DNA from: Terfezia claveryi
Taxonomy: Eukaryota; Ascomycota; Pezizomycetes; Pezizales; Pezizaceae
NCBI GenBank assembly: GCA_015179025.1
Contig: WHUX01000007.1
Coordinates: 62,001 to 126,000 of the forward strand
Direction: 5' to 3'
DNA length: 64,000 nucleotides
Part shown: piece after piece, positions 22,650 to 33,471 of the stretch
Numbering within the stretch: the first letter of the stretch is position 1
How the letters are laid out: every line of letters starts with the position of its first letter
Made by a program: the position numbers and the translations under genes
Notes under the pieces: model-generated
Databases searched by the model: none
Seen by the model: the letters and a program-made list of their open reading frames with translations, nothing else
What the model was told of the DNA's origin: nothing

Positions 22650-23689
22650 TCATCACGCTAAGTTAGATTGGTTCGGCTAGCGCTTCTTATTTAGAATAAT
22701 CTAAACCTAGCCTACGAGAGTAAAGGTATAAATATTCATCCAGCAGGCTCACCACCACAATGAGGCTACTGAGTGTAGCATCAGAGACCAATAGTCAGTC
22801 ATAGTTCATCCCAATGTACATATATGTTCCTTACGCACCCTTAAGCATATATAAGGTGTGAGACTAACCTTAAGTAGACACAACATTGGTAAGAACCAAT
22901 ATCTAAGCATCAATGGTTTCCCTTTCTGCATACCCATCTGCACAGTTAGGCGCCTGCAATAACGACTTGACTTATACGTCGATGGAAAGTCACTCCCAGC
23001 CTCTAATGTGATGGATTCCCGGAAGTCGCAGTCAAACTACGGGTCTTGTATTGGGCACGAGAATCATGGAAGCTATATACATAGTGAGCATCTGCACCTC
23101 CCAGACTTTTGTCCAATGATTCTCCAGGGCAGATACAAGGGGGTACGAATTGATTGAGCATATATTGAGAATTACTGGAAGCAGAATCAGGGCAGGGGTT
23201 TTGCCGATTAATTGATGATAAGCATTTTATCTTCCCCAGGTAGGCATCAGTCTGGCATGGCACGTGTACGTTCGTCTTCAATATTAGGTCGCAATAGAAA
23301 TTAAACTTCTGAACCGGTGAGGTCTCTAGTCCGGTAAAAAAAACCCAACTCTGTTCATATACCTCGTTGATATTGACTATGAGCCACCCATAGGTGCTCC
23401 AATTCGTTCCTATCTAAGGCTCCTTGAAATATCTCGCCGAAGTTCGGACTGATCTCATGACCGGTGATGGGATAACCATTTTTGGTATGGTCAGATTAGG
23501 ATATGTTTAACGCGAGGTACCGTTCCGGGAGTGGCCATCGTGGAAAGTAGAACTCCTACAGAGTGCACAGTATGTCATCACGGAATTGAACGTAACCGGA
23601 ATTTGGCATCAGTTTTGAAGCATGCGCGGAGGAGCAGCTGAGAGCCTCAAGTTAGAAATTAATCCAACGGTCGGTACTATCTCGGTTTC

Positions 23690-23698
23690 TCTATATAA
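23690..23698 (+). promoter_or_regulatory. Putative TATA box of paralogue C
   Basis: TATATAAAG about 80 bases upstream of the ATG at 23774, followed by a T-rich initiator region. Confidence 0.5.
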
Positions 23699-23773
23699 AG
23701 ACTTTTTTTTCCCTCCGTAATATTCTCAGTAGACATACCATCTTACCTACACATCGACATCACGACAACGAGA

Positions 23774-24166
23774 ATGCCTGAATTCACACCCATCAATAAG
23801 GTATGCTGCTCATGTTGTTCTTTGGAACTTGGCTCACAATATTCTTAGAAGAGTGAACTCACCTTGTACCATGCATTCATCATGATTCAAAATCTTGCGG
23901 AAAGATCAGTTAGCCGCTGGAGCCTAGATACTTTTGATAAAGTGTTGGGAGCGGCCCCACATTGCGGGAAGAAAGTGCAAACGCATATCGGTGGATCTCG
24001 ATGTAATTCTTACGAGCGGAAGGAAGTTGCAGAGTGGTTCCGTCGTAAGATGATTGAGCTCATCAATCGGCAACTCACACTCGAAGGCAAGGAGCCTGTG
24101 GACCCAGATTCCTTTCCCCATTATTCCATTGAGAATCCAGCTTCCGTCGAACACGAAATACTCTGA
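23774..24166 (+). CDS. Paralogue C of the WW-x2-LM family (114 aa, WF variant)
   Basis: Exon 1 is 23774-23800 (MPEFTPINK), then a 48-nt intron (GTATGC..TCTTAG), then exon 2 23849-24166. The N-terminal FTPIN followed directly by an intron repeats the layout of paralogue B. Exon 2 holds an ELTLYHAFIMIQNL helix, a W..DTF segment and EWFRRKMIELINRQL, the counterpart of EWWQTLMVALLN, and ends FPHYSIENP, matching DYSYLNG loosely. It is the minimal single-domain member. Cytosolic or nuclear by absence of targeting signals (inference). Function unknown. Confidence 0.7.
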
Positions 24167-24210
24167 GCCCCTCTGAAATCCAACAGCGCTCCCCCCTCCC
24201 AACTCAACAA

Positions 24211-24262
24211 TCTTTACGACTTACTCTCTTTGCCTATCTTTACGACTTACTCTCTTTGCCTT
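24211..24262 (+). repeat. 26-bp tandem duplication
   Basis: Two units beginning TCTTTACGACTTACTCTC at 24211 and 24237 differ only at the last base. It lies in the 3' flank of paralogue C. Confidence 0.85.
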
Positions 24263-25069
24263 CTTGTTCTTTTCCCCTGAGACAGCCCTGGGCCCTATAT
24301 ACTTTGGATTCCTGTTGCTTTAGTGATGTCATTTATACTACTTTTAAGAAGTGGTTGAATCGGCTGAATCCAATAGTTTTACAGGTTTCTATTCTTTTTG
24401 TGTTGCGTTATATGTTGTGTTTACGCCTTCTTCTATGTTCCTGGCAAGCTATACGGGCAATGAACCTATTCTAGCGGTGAATTTCCTTTTCCTTGTATAC
24501 TCTGCTTTATATGTTTTCCGTTACTTTTGATTTTGTTTTGTTTCAATGTCAAGTGTCTTGCTTCATCCATGCTGTTATGCGCCTAGTATGAGAAAATCAA
24601 GATGCTCCTTAAACACAACTTTGGCTGACCGTAGTTTGGCTGCACTGCCTTTGTTACAATTCTTTATTTATGAGGATCCCTCTGCGATCCCCTGTGACCT
24701 GTTGTCCCAAAATTTTATTGAAGTAGAGTGAACTACTTCTGTAGATTTATAATGGGCAGTCTAGTTGGTGAAATGGTAGGTGGAAACAGAAATCGACAGT
24801 ACTTGATAGAAGGTACTTATATATAATATAAACTTAAGCGCCTATTCTTATGGCTATAACGATCGAGACTAGGCTATACGAATGGTGGAGTCCGACCAGA
24901 TAAGTAGCAACTAGTCTGGTGCCAACCAGAACAAGACTCAAGTTTAGGTTGGCACTGTGGTTGAGGTTAGTCTTGTGCCAAGACTGCTCAAAATGGCAGA
25001 CCACATAAGAACATATAACCGGTAATGTACTGCCAGACTAAAGAGAACTTAGCTGTCAATCGCCTACTG

Positions 25070-25185
25070 GTGTTTTTTTATTCAAAACTCAGTACCCGTA
25101 TGCACCGCCCTTTGGGACGGTTGTGGCCCAGCCACCGGAATTCCGGGGTCAAATAAGTTAATCTGCCGCCCGCACGTGCTATGTA
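25070..25185 (+). repeat. Dispersed repeat family, copy 3
   Basis: A T8 tract, ATTCAAAACTCAGTACCCG, GCCACCGGAATTCCGGGGTCAA and GTTAATCTGCCG appear in the same order as in copy 2 at 21630-21960. Confidence 0.4.
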
Positions 25186-25500
25186 CATGATAGAAGTTCT
25201 GAACGAATAAAAGAAACCCTGCCTTCGCGTGAGGACCTTAACTCTTTGACTGATTTATCCGTCATGAAGGAAAGCCTATGGGCACAACATTCCTAATCTA
25301 CCGGTGATACAGGTGATATATCGGCAAAGAACATTCCAGGTAATATACTGTACAATATTGTCTCGAATCCAAAGGCTTTCTATGTCGGCTCCCACCTAGG
25401 ATGAGTGAACTTGAATATATGGCTTAGACCTACTTGTATCTACCTTGTTCAGGTAAGTTAAATGTATTATATTTAACCTCATTCCACTTCTATCATCTGG

Positions 25501-25534
25501 CTATCATATGTTCCAACCAGACTACTATCATATG
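25501..25534 (-). mobile_element. Ultrashort insertion unit with 10-bp direct repeats
   Basis: TTCCAACCAGACTA (25511-25524) lies exactly between two copies of CTATCATATG (25501-25510 and 25525-25534). This equals a 15-base unit GTTCCAACCAGACTA with a 9-bp target duplication CTATCATAT. Confidence 0.8.
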
Positions 25535-26420
25535 GTTGTAGATGCATAGGCAAGAGTGGATTTTCTCATATTCCTGCTGGAGATTTAACATAGGTTTTCT
25601 AGGTACAAGGTACCGGCAATATGGGCATACCTACTGCTCCCTGATCGGATCCGCAGCCGAATCAACATTCTCCAAAGCCAAATAAACAAGATTTGGCCAT
25701 TGTTTCTGCTTAATTTCGCATGCGTGTAATTTTTGGTGCTTCGCTTTCTGCCGCAGAGGGTGGTCCTAAAATTGTCGATACAGTATTGGGTATGAGGAAG
25801 GAAATGGAAGGTTGCACGTCTCTCGCTTATCCAGTTGCTGTTGACAAACGTAAGACAGACCTCAAAATGATGACTCCGAACTGTTCTCACTTTTGCAGTG
25901 GGCTGTGTGTCTACTACTCTACCCCATTCTGTAATAACATGTTGAATTTAAATCGAATCTCGCTGCTGATTTGGTGCAGTGGTAAAACGTTAAGCAGATA
26001 CCACCTCCATTTCCAGTGTCTTTTTAGGTCAAAAGCCCCATGTAGCTGCCAACACCAGGAGTAGCGCTCGCAGCAGCCACATTAGCTTTATATTCACGTT
26101 CGGAAGCACCCATATACAGTCGGAGGGTCATCTGGCTGATCCTTCTTTTCGCCTGTCACCTCATCAAAAAGCGGTTTACATATTGCAGTTACTCCTTCTC
26201 CACGGGATGGGTGGACTTCTCTAGCTCGAGCTTCACAGCTATAGTCAACTACCCCATCGGGCCATATGGCGACTCCTGGAGGACTCGGCATCCCTTATCT
26301 AGTCTTGGAAGCGTTCTGAACGCTTATCTCGCCCGCCACTTCAAGCTTGCCGTGTTGGCGACGCGGTTGGGCACAATAAACAGTGCCAGAACAGACTAAG
26401 AACAACAGCTTCTACACCCG

Positions 26421-26452
26421 CAGCTTCTCTTGCAACCAGACTACAGTTTCTC
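26421..26452 (-). mobile_element. Ultrashort insertion unit with 9-bp near-perfect direct repeats
   Basis: TTGCAACCAGACTA (26430-26443) is flanked by CAGCTTCTC (26421-26429) and CAGTTTCTC (26444-26452), an 8/9 match. It lies about 90 bases upstream of the ATG at 26539. Confidence 0.65.
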
Positions 26453-26538
26453 CACGACAACGACGAGATTTCATATCATCTAAAGAAGACCATACTAGTA
26501 CCTAGCTAGCTCGATAAGTTCCGTTCTTGAGGAACAAC

Positions 26539-28214
26539 ATGGACCAGATTGCAGAAGGCTCGAAACCTGATAACCCCAGCAGGGCTAGGCCAGACAATGG
26601 TGGACCCTGTAGCAATAGAATGTATACAGCGGTTGAGGCTCAGCATGTTGCAGCCCTCTCAGTAGCTGAGAACCCGATCTCAACAACCCAAGAACCGGTC
26701 ACAGCACAAGAACCAGTTACAGCCCAGACTAAAACAGAGGGGCCGAAGGAAACGGAACACGGAAATCCTCCTGGGTATACTATTGGAGAGGGTGAAGTCG
26801 ATATCTGGTTAGAATTATCACCCCGGATAAAGTCTGAATTCAAGAAGCGTTGGCCAGAGGTGTACATGGCAGTTGAACAGCATGTGCAAAAGCAGGCAAC
26901 GCAGGATCCTGCCCCTACCATTAGCTCTTCAACTGCAGTTGAGCCCGGGACCTCGTATCACGAACAGGTTCGGAGGGGTATAGCAGACCAATCGAGGATG
27001 GCAGGAGTGAAGCCCGGGCTTCCAGCACAAGGACCATCCAACCATTCCCAGGTCAAATGCTCCACAATTGAACGTCATACAGCAATTGGTAATGGTCGTG
27101 AAAGCCTGTATGGTGTTACTTCCATTCGTGAGGATAGTTCGCATTCATTCGACTGCGGAAGCGGTGAAACACCGTCTGACTCGGAGACGGAAGGAACTCC
27201 CACATCCTGTGGAAGTGGTCGATTCTGCTGCAACGACCTTGATTGCCTAGGGGCTCGAGTCTCTTTGGAGTATCCCGGCCCTGGAGAGAATACTCGACCA
27301 GAGAGGCTCCTTGATATAGGCCAGATCAAAGGGACTACTCAGGCCACTATATATAGATGCCGCTCTCCTAGGTGCCAGGGCCCAAATTGCCATATAGCAG
27401 ACAGAGATACGGCACGAGCCCATTCTCAACCTCCATTGGATTCAGTGAGTCAAGGATATTACAGTACAATGAGAAACGGTATCTGTAAGTACTAGTTCTC
27501 TTCTTATCTTCTCCCCTAGAGAGGCACTAATACAGAAGTTTCATAGACCCCTCGAACATGAACAGACAAGCCGTGGCAAACGAAGCAGTAAATCCTGTGC
27601 AGGGTTACCCTAGTCTCAAAGGTAAACATGTCGAGCCTGAGCAGCCATACAAGAGTGTACCACAAACAACTCCATTCAACCCAGTGCACCAATACTGGGC
27701 ACAGCACGGAAAGATGGCCCTGCACCAGCAGGATGTTAGCAAAATCGCAGACCTCAGAGAGGGGATTAAGCAGGGCTTCCATTTCATGAATTGCGACCTT
27801 CAGAAACTTACACTGGAGATTAATCCAGAATACCCAACGGTTTGTCGTGAGTGTTGGGAAAAGCTAGATACAGCAGAGAGCCTTATGATGCTTTGGAACA
27901 ACCCAGTAGTGCATCCTCGCAACCTTCACCAGGCTCGAGCAATGGAAAGTTCTACGTCCCAGGAACCTCCTCCACGTCAGGTTCCTTTGCAGACAGGGCA
28001 TGGTGGGAAAAGGAAGGCACCCACAGCTCGAGAGTCCTCTGCCACACGTAAGGCTGAACCCAAGTCCCGTGGATCCAGATCCCGCGGCCGCGGCCGCAAG
28101 AATATTGATCAAGCGCGCCCCAATGAACAGCAAGAAATTAGGGCCGAACAGGTTGACTTTCAACAGCTTCTGCCTGAAGTCAAGATTGAACAAGGAAGAG
28201 TTGGATTGGCCTAG
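26539..28214 (+). CDS. Unidentified two-exon protein with a Cys-rich segment (537 aa)
   Basis: Exon 1 is 26539-27484 (ATG in MDQIAEGSKPDN); the intron 27485-27546 has a GTAAGT donor and CATAG acceptor; exon 2 is 27547-28214, phase 1, giving NGIYPSNMNRQ across the junction. The N-terminal half is hydrophilic with an EPVTAQ duplication. A globular patch (VDIWLELSPRIKSEFKKRWP) is near residue 95. A cysteine cluster at about residues 225-285 contains FCCNDLDC and CRSPRCQGPNC, spacing that could bind zinc but matches no finger I know. The second half has another small Cys pair (VCREC) and ends in a basic stretch (SRGSRSRGRGRK), a plausible nuclear or nucleic-acid-binding tail. Family not recognised; presumably a lineage-specific nuclear protein (inference). 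Confidence 0.62.
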
Positions 28215-29558
28215 GTAATCTAGAGTTCTTACCAGGTTGCAGGATCTTAGTCTGGGCTGGTAACTCATGAGCTAGAGGATCTGTGAAAATCTAAAAAGAT
28301 CTAAAATATTTTGAGGTTGGGTTTTCGTTTGGGTTTTGTTGTTAGGTTTCTTTGTACATGTCTGGTGATACTACCTCCCGTTCCAATTTTCTGTTTACAG
28401 TACGATTCGATAAGTTCATACATGTTCATCGAATCGTTGAACAATGTCTGGAGATATTGGAGTACAAGACGTGGGTCTATAGTACAGTACTACTGTGTTA
28501 GGGTTAGGGTGAAAAAGTCACTTTGTATGGTTAGCCAGGTTGTTTATTCGCAGCAACTTTTCTGACGTACGCTGGTTCCCCCGCTTTCTTTCACTTAACC
28601 TGGAGATAAATTCACAAATTGCTTGATTTTTTGCTTAGTCACATACAGTATAGTTCTAGGTTGTAGTTAGCACGGAGGTGGTTTTTACGCCAAAACTGTC
28701 CTATTTTTACAAATGACATAAATTAGCTAGATTATAGCAATTGCTCCGCAAACTTACTGGTTGTATAGAACCTAACTTATGAACTTCATCTTGTTTTTTT
28801 TTTTTTTTTTTCTAGGAGCGCTCCTCTAATGGTAGCCCATTGCCAAACTCTCACAAAATTGAGAAGTATAAAATGGGATCAAGATATATTGTAAGAATTA
28901 TATATCTAGATATTGTCTTCCACCTTATTTGGTGTTTTGGGATAGTCTAGGTCAGGAAGAATTTCTACGAAGATTTTTGCAATGGGGTTAGTTTTGTGAC
29001 TTATGACTGCTGAATATAGAGAGCCCTACCTACTTCGTAATCCAACCAATCAGCCGCAACGATATTCCTACGGAATAAAAATTTAGCTATAGGGCATATT
29101 ATAGGAGAAGCTACAGAGTGAAGGAGACATGAATTAAAGTGAAAATGGTGGAGTAAAGTATTCCGATCAGGCAAACTCTGCGAGGGGGACTCAAACATAT
29201 CAGGGCGAAGAGAGTAGTCCCAAAAGATTAGTAGAAACCTCTCCCGTACGTGCTCGATCAGCGTCTGGCTGTCTAGGATAAATAGCAGAAACTGGAAGAA
29301 TTAAGAGTTTGTATAGGCGCTGATAGAGGATATATATCTACTGAATGAATTTTACTACTAAAGGAAAAAAAGAACTTATGTCGATTTTTCACACAAGTAT
29401 CCCCATATTGATAATTATTTTTGTTGCCCCTTTTTGTCTCTCTGTGTGTGTGTGTGTGGGGGGGGGGGGGGTGTAATGTTGGAAAATCTCCATACTCATG
29501 TTTGAGCCTCCCATGTAGCCGAATCTTTTTTCGATACTGCATTTTTCGATCCATAGAA

Positions 29559-29604
<46 letters not shown>

Positions 29605-30866
29605 AGAAAAAAAAAGACTTTTGGCTGCTTATTCAGTTGTTTTAAAAAAAATGGTTAGCAAAAAGTATAAAAAGTACCAGTATAGCAACCTTTCTCTGCA
29701 TCCAGTTAGTCTCGTGCCCATCCAGTCATTCACCTTCCCAACGTTTTTGGGAACCATCGAACCCTTCCATTACCCTGAACTTTTATGCAATAAACTATAA
29801 TCAGCTTCAGTCAGCGGAGTGGGTAATCTGACTACCGCCTGATAAATGCCCACCATGCACATACACTCAGATATGGCGGGAGACTCATGGGGTTATACCT
29901 ATACCTCTCATGACATTAGCATAGCGAAAGCTGTATAATCGAGATGTGTGATATGTAGCCAGCATATATAGTCAAAAAATTAGCATAAGTCTGTCTGTCT
30001 AGTCATATTGTATGAAATGCCACATTTCCAGATTTATAAGCCCAATTATATATCGCTTTAAATCACTAGGCGCTTTCCAAACTCACCCCCCTCCCCCTCC
30101 CTTTACACACACACATACGCCAATATGTTTATTCGGCCTCGAAACGTCACCCACCGGCGAGGCTTTAGCCCAAATGGGTCGAGAGACGGGCGCAGGCAAG
30201 TAAAACAGAATAAACCCCCAGTCCCTAATTATGAGATACTATGTGATTTATCACACGTAGAAGAGACATCATGGTTCAACTTTAGAGACAACTATATTAT
30301 TAGATTACAGAAGGGACATACCTCCCCCCCATTCTTCCCCCGCGTGTTGGATCAAATAGTACCAAAAGCTCTGCCGTAATCTCAGAAGGTTAACGCCAAT
30401 TTTTGCCCAACATCACCACAGTCCGTATTTCTGCCTCTTACTTGGTGGCCTGACAGATATGATTTCACAATTGATACCCATGAGAGCACGGCAGAGGTCC
30501 CCAGCGGTGACCTCTCGCAGCCTATCAACCCCTTCTCCCATACGCGTTTAACATTATACATCAGTCTGTTATATGTTTGTTAAAGAAGCCTGCCCCAGCA
30601 CTGTGACATGCAGCACTGTCACTCTGTAAACCAAAACAGCGAATTTGAACTGCTTCTTAATGCTGTATTGCTTTTTGCAATGAAGCTATGGAGCCAAAAG
30701 CAACTAGAGCTAAGATAACCAAGAGTTTAATAATAGTAAATCATGTTAGATGCTGGTATACGTACAGGTGACAAACTAACATATACTTTAAAAAAGATTA
30801 CAAAAAAATAACCCAACCATGACACTACCAATCAGTGCTTATTCCCAACCATTTACCACGTTCCCC
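28215..30866. other. Intergenic, AT-rich with simple-sequence tracts; no gene seen
   Basis: Contains T-tracts at about 28794-28811 and 29561-29600 (around 40 T), a (TG)n-G14 microsatellite at 29440-29471, and short frames without protein-like composition. The GC-richer stretch at 30130-30190 has no supported function. Confidence 0.5.
29561..29600 (+). repeat. Poly(T) tract of about 40 bases
   Basis: An uninterrupted T run followed after a few bases by A-rich sequence. Could be the reverse-strand tail of a retroposed sequence or slippage; no adjacent element is recognised. Confidence 0.8.
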
Positions 30867-31691
30867 TTATCGAGTACTGGCGCGAGGCCTCTTGTTCTCC
30901 CGCCTGTTCTCCTTTTCCTCCTCTCTTAACCTCTTTCGTGAAGGAGGCTGGCCTTTGTGCCTCATCTCTTCAAACATTTCTCTTCTTCCTTCTATCTTCC
31001 CTGGTATCCATCCTTCCATACTGCCGTTCGCCCACCATGTCTTCCACGTTTCTGCCAATTTCCTCCGTAGCAACATTCCTTCTTCCCGATACCCGTCACA
31101 CCGCGCTTTTTGTTTCCCTTCTAGGTAACCCTTTCTATATGTTTCCTCTTCTCTCTCTTTTCTTCCTTGCTGTGTCTCCCTCAACCTCTTCTGTAACCCC
31201 CCAATGAGCCTTTCTTGCTCATTTATTTTCGCTTCCCGTTCTTCCACCTTCCTCTCAAACTTCTTGATCTTCGCCAAACACCATCTCCAACAACTCCAGT
31301 GAATGTGGGGCTCGACCCACTCCTGTTCCAAAGCAACCATAAAGAGTGCCTTGAGGTGCAATCTATCCTCAACACTATGTTCCCCCTCATCTCCAGAGTC
31401 GTCGGGATCATCATCGGGATCAGCACCTTCGAATGAAACGTTTGAATTGGGAGCCGTGTCTGTCTCACGGGGCTCCGTATCAGGATTGATTATTGTCTCT
31501 CGAGCAAGCTCGAGGACTTCGTTGGGGAGCGTAGGGTGGCCTCTGATATAGGTAAGCAGTTCTGGGATGGCCCAGCCGGCCATCAGTGTTTCGATGTGGA
31601 TTCTGGCCGTTGCAATTGAGTGCCAGATTCTGGGGAAGGTATATTTTGGGATAGCAGGGCTGGCTGAGGAAGAGTTCATATTGCCAGACAT
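30867..31691 (-). CDS. Basic coiled-coil protein, hypothetical (274 aa)
   Basis: Intronless frame from ATG at 31691 (MSGNMNSSSASPAIPKYTF). The N-terminal 65 residues look globular (PRIWHSIATARIHIETLMAG, then LLTYIRGHPTLPNEVLELAR). An acidic linker of Asp/Glu/Ser follows (DPDDDPDDSGDEGE). A short aromatic patch (EPHIHWSCWRWCLAKI) precedes a long charged helix of about 110 residues (KKFERKVEEREAKINEQERL onward) that should form a coiled coil, and the protein ends in a strongly basic tail. A TTTATAAAC near 31877 may be its promoter element. It resembles species-specific proteins of fungal accessory regions; function unknown. Confidence 0.55.
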   Translation of the reverse strand: MSGNMNSSSASPAIPKYTFPRIWHSIATARIHIETLMAGWAIPELLTYIRGHPTLPNEVLELARETIINPDTEPRETDTAPNSNVSFEGADPDDDPDDSGDEGEHSVEDRLHLKALFMVALEQEWVEPHIHWSCWRWCLAKIKKFERKVEEREAKINEQERLIGGLQKRLRETQQGRKEREEETYRKGYLEGKQKARCDGYREEGMLLRRKLAETWKTWWANGSMEGWIPGKIEGRREMFEEMRHKGQPPSRKRLREEEKENRRENKRPRASTR

Positions 31692-32666
31692 TGTGATATA
31701 GAATAACAGGTACTGTAAGAGAATGGTTTTGAAAAATTTGTTTGTTTGGAATAAAGAGTCGAAGTCCTGTAGAAGTTGGTAAGCGCTTAAGGTTGTAGAT
31801 GTTACTTGCAGAACGTAGAAGCTTAAGAAGGGTGAGTTAGAAGTAAGTCTAGGTTTGCGGGGACTGTACGGGGTTTATAAACTTAACGAACCCTCTGAAA
31901 GGTGGAGCTATACAGCAGGCTGATTGCCCCCCGTCCATTGGCTATAGCTATTGTCTACATTGAGTGTATTGTGATCGCCTGTTCAGCACTTTGTGGCATT
32001 TTTCCTAGGCAGGATTGACCTATTCATCGCCAACATTCTCAAATGGAGTCTGGTTAGCAACCTAAATGCTTTCCATTATTCTGGTTAGCACAAGCCCCTA
32101 AGCAGTTCAACCAGAACGGTAAGATAAAAGCCTGGTTATGCTAACACATGTATGGGGTATGTTCTTCAGGGCCCGCAGGTCGGACACTCAATGGGCATTG
32201 AAGTAAGTAGTCTGGTTACTATATTCAAGTTATCTTGAAGTTTGGCGCAGCAGGTTTGTAGGTTTTCGCGCCACGAGCAGAATGAATGCGTCCTGAGTGT
32301 CCAAATTGCTATAGAGGCTTAGTCTACGTGTTTTTATTGATCTTTGTGCCCATACCTATGCCTGTTTTCTATTGGGGTTTGTGCCCGTGGGTGTTTCTAT
32401 TGATGTTTATCACTGTGTGGGTGTTTCTATTGAGCTTTGTGATTGTTGTTGGAAGCGATTGTATTGTGTAGCTTGGGTTATGGTGCGTAAACCTCTTGGC
32501 ATTATGTGATAGGTACAAATAGGGTAGTCGGGTTTGCACTAGCCCCTCGGTATTTAGACTTTAGAGGACTCTAATTTGAATGGAAGACTGACCGCCAGAG
32601 TTTAACTACACACGGGTGTGTGCCCCCAAATATACCACTTGAAAGAGATAGGGGAAGAAGGAGACA
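31692..32666. other. Intergenic; several degenerate insertion-unit copies
   Basis: No gene. Degenerate copies of the CTGGTT[AG]GCA unit occur at 32046-32059, 32081-32091 and 32208-32220, without clear direct repeats. A GTGTTTCTATTGA sequence is repeated near 32390-32435. Confidence 0.45.
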
Positions 32667-32930
32667 ATGGCAGAAGATATGCCCCATTACGGGGGGATTG
32701 TGCCAACCAGACTAGAAGATATGGGAAGACGCAAAGTGGTGCAGAAAAGTGCATGGGTTTTTACCTTATATCGCGGAGGAGTGCGGCGAGGGAGACATGA
32801 GGAGGAGTATTCAGGCGCTAGCACATCTCAGCCGTTAGAACCTCCAGCTGGGCTTCCACCTGGGGATGAGTGGTGGTTGGTGGTGGTGGACTATATATGC
32901 AGCATAGTACTCCGTAGCCCCATCTGGTAG
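32667..32930 (+). CDS. Possible small protein carrying an in-frame 42-nt insertion (87 aa)
   Basis: ATG at 32667 in a reasonable context (GACAATGG) opens 87 codons ending RSPIW. The composition is protein-like: an N-terminal MAEDM, a basic RRKVVQKSAWVF, RRGRHEEEY, then Pro-rich and a hydrophobic WWLVVVDYICSIV near the end. A 32-base insertion ending in the dispersed unit, plus a 10-bp duplicated target, adds exactly 14 codons (PHYGGIVPTRLEDM) without breaking the frame. No domain recognised and no intron needed. It could be a chance ORF or an exon of a larger gene. Confidence 0.35.
   Translation: MAEDMPHYGGIVPTRLEDMGRRKVVQKSAWVFTLYRGGVRRGRHEEEYSGASTSQPLEPPAGLPPGDEWWLVVVDYICSIVLRSPIW
32672..32723 (-). 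mobile_element. 32-bp insertion ending in the dispersed unit, with 10-bp direct repeats
   Basis: AGAAGATATG at 32672-32681 and 32714-32723 brackets 32 bases; the last 14 are GTGCCAACCAGACT (32700-32713). The extra 18 bases at the other side show that insert length varies while the CCAGACT(A) end is constant. Confidence 0.7.
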
Positions 32931-33471
32931 GTATAGCCTACCACAGAGACAACCTTTCTACTCACGAAACAGGCTAGGTATTTCACCGAATACCTCGCAT
33001 ATGCTCGTTACGTGGATTGGCAATTTTCAACTCAGGATGTTTATTTCTACAATCGAATTTAATGATATTCCCTACAGACGCCTAGCCTCGCTATTCTGCA
33101 ATCTCCAAAGAAGCCTTGCAAATCAATTACTCTGCAATGCTACGCACGTTACACATGTAAATATTACAAGTTTAAGGACTGTTCAGTACTTAAGGGCTAC
33201 CATCGGCGCTTCTTCTGCCGTGATCCCTTCATATGTACCGTACCTATCGCATGCTGGAGAATGATCTAGAGAGCACTGGAGTTGCCTTTGTGCGGTGATT
33301 CATGAAGGGAGTTCGCAATGCAATCCATTGAGGTGATTTTCCGTTACCCTCTGCGTACGTAGCACAGATCTCGCATCCACGGTGACTGAGTGCGCGGATA
33401 CCCTGATATTAGCTTTGATTACCTGGCCGTGATCTCCTATCGATAGCTCCGCCGCACAGTAACCTATCAAC
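32931..33471. other. Intergenic, no gene seen
   Basis: Short frames only; nothing supported before the structured RNA candidate. Confidence 0.45.

Larger units (their letters stand above)
21961..23773. other. Intergenic DNA upstream of paralogue C
   Basis: No supported gene. It holds a paired insertion-unit element at 22575-22649 and, at about 23690, a TATATAAAG sequence 80 bases before the paralogue C ATG that is a plausible TATA box. Confidence 0.45.
24167..26538. other. Intergenic; short repeats and insertion units
   Basis: Contains a 26-bp tandem duplication at 24211-24262, insertion-unit fragments at about 24912-24955, dispersed repeat copy 3 at 25070-25185 and TSD-flanked units at 25501-25534 and 26421-26452. 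The stretch 26180-26400 is more GC-rich and has an open frame (26211-26399) without recognisable homology; it could be an exon relic. Confidence 0.4.

Noticed and set aside
23003..23281. Minus-strand 92-codon ORF with several cysteines (effector-like)
   Set aside because: No hydrophobic signal peptide, no introns and no similarity within the window; Cys content alone is weak.
28501..28513. TTAGGGTTAGGGT resembling telomeric repeat
   Set aside because: Only two units inside ordinary intergenic sequence; too short to be a telomere or clear interstitial array.
29440..29471. (TG)n-poly(G) tract as a regulatory or Z-DNA site
   Set aside because: A simple microsatellite in a gene desert; nothing nearby to regulate.
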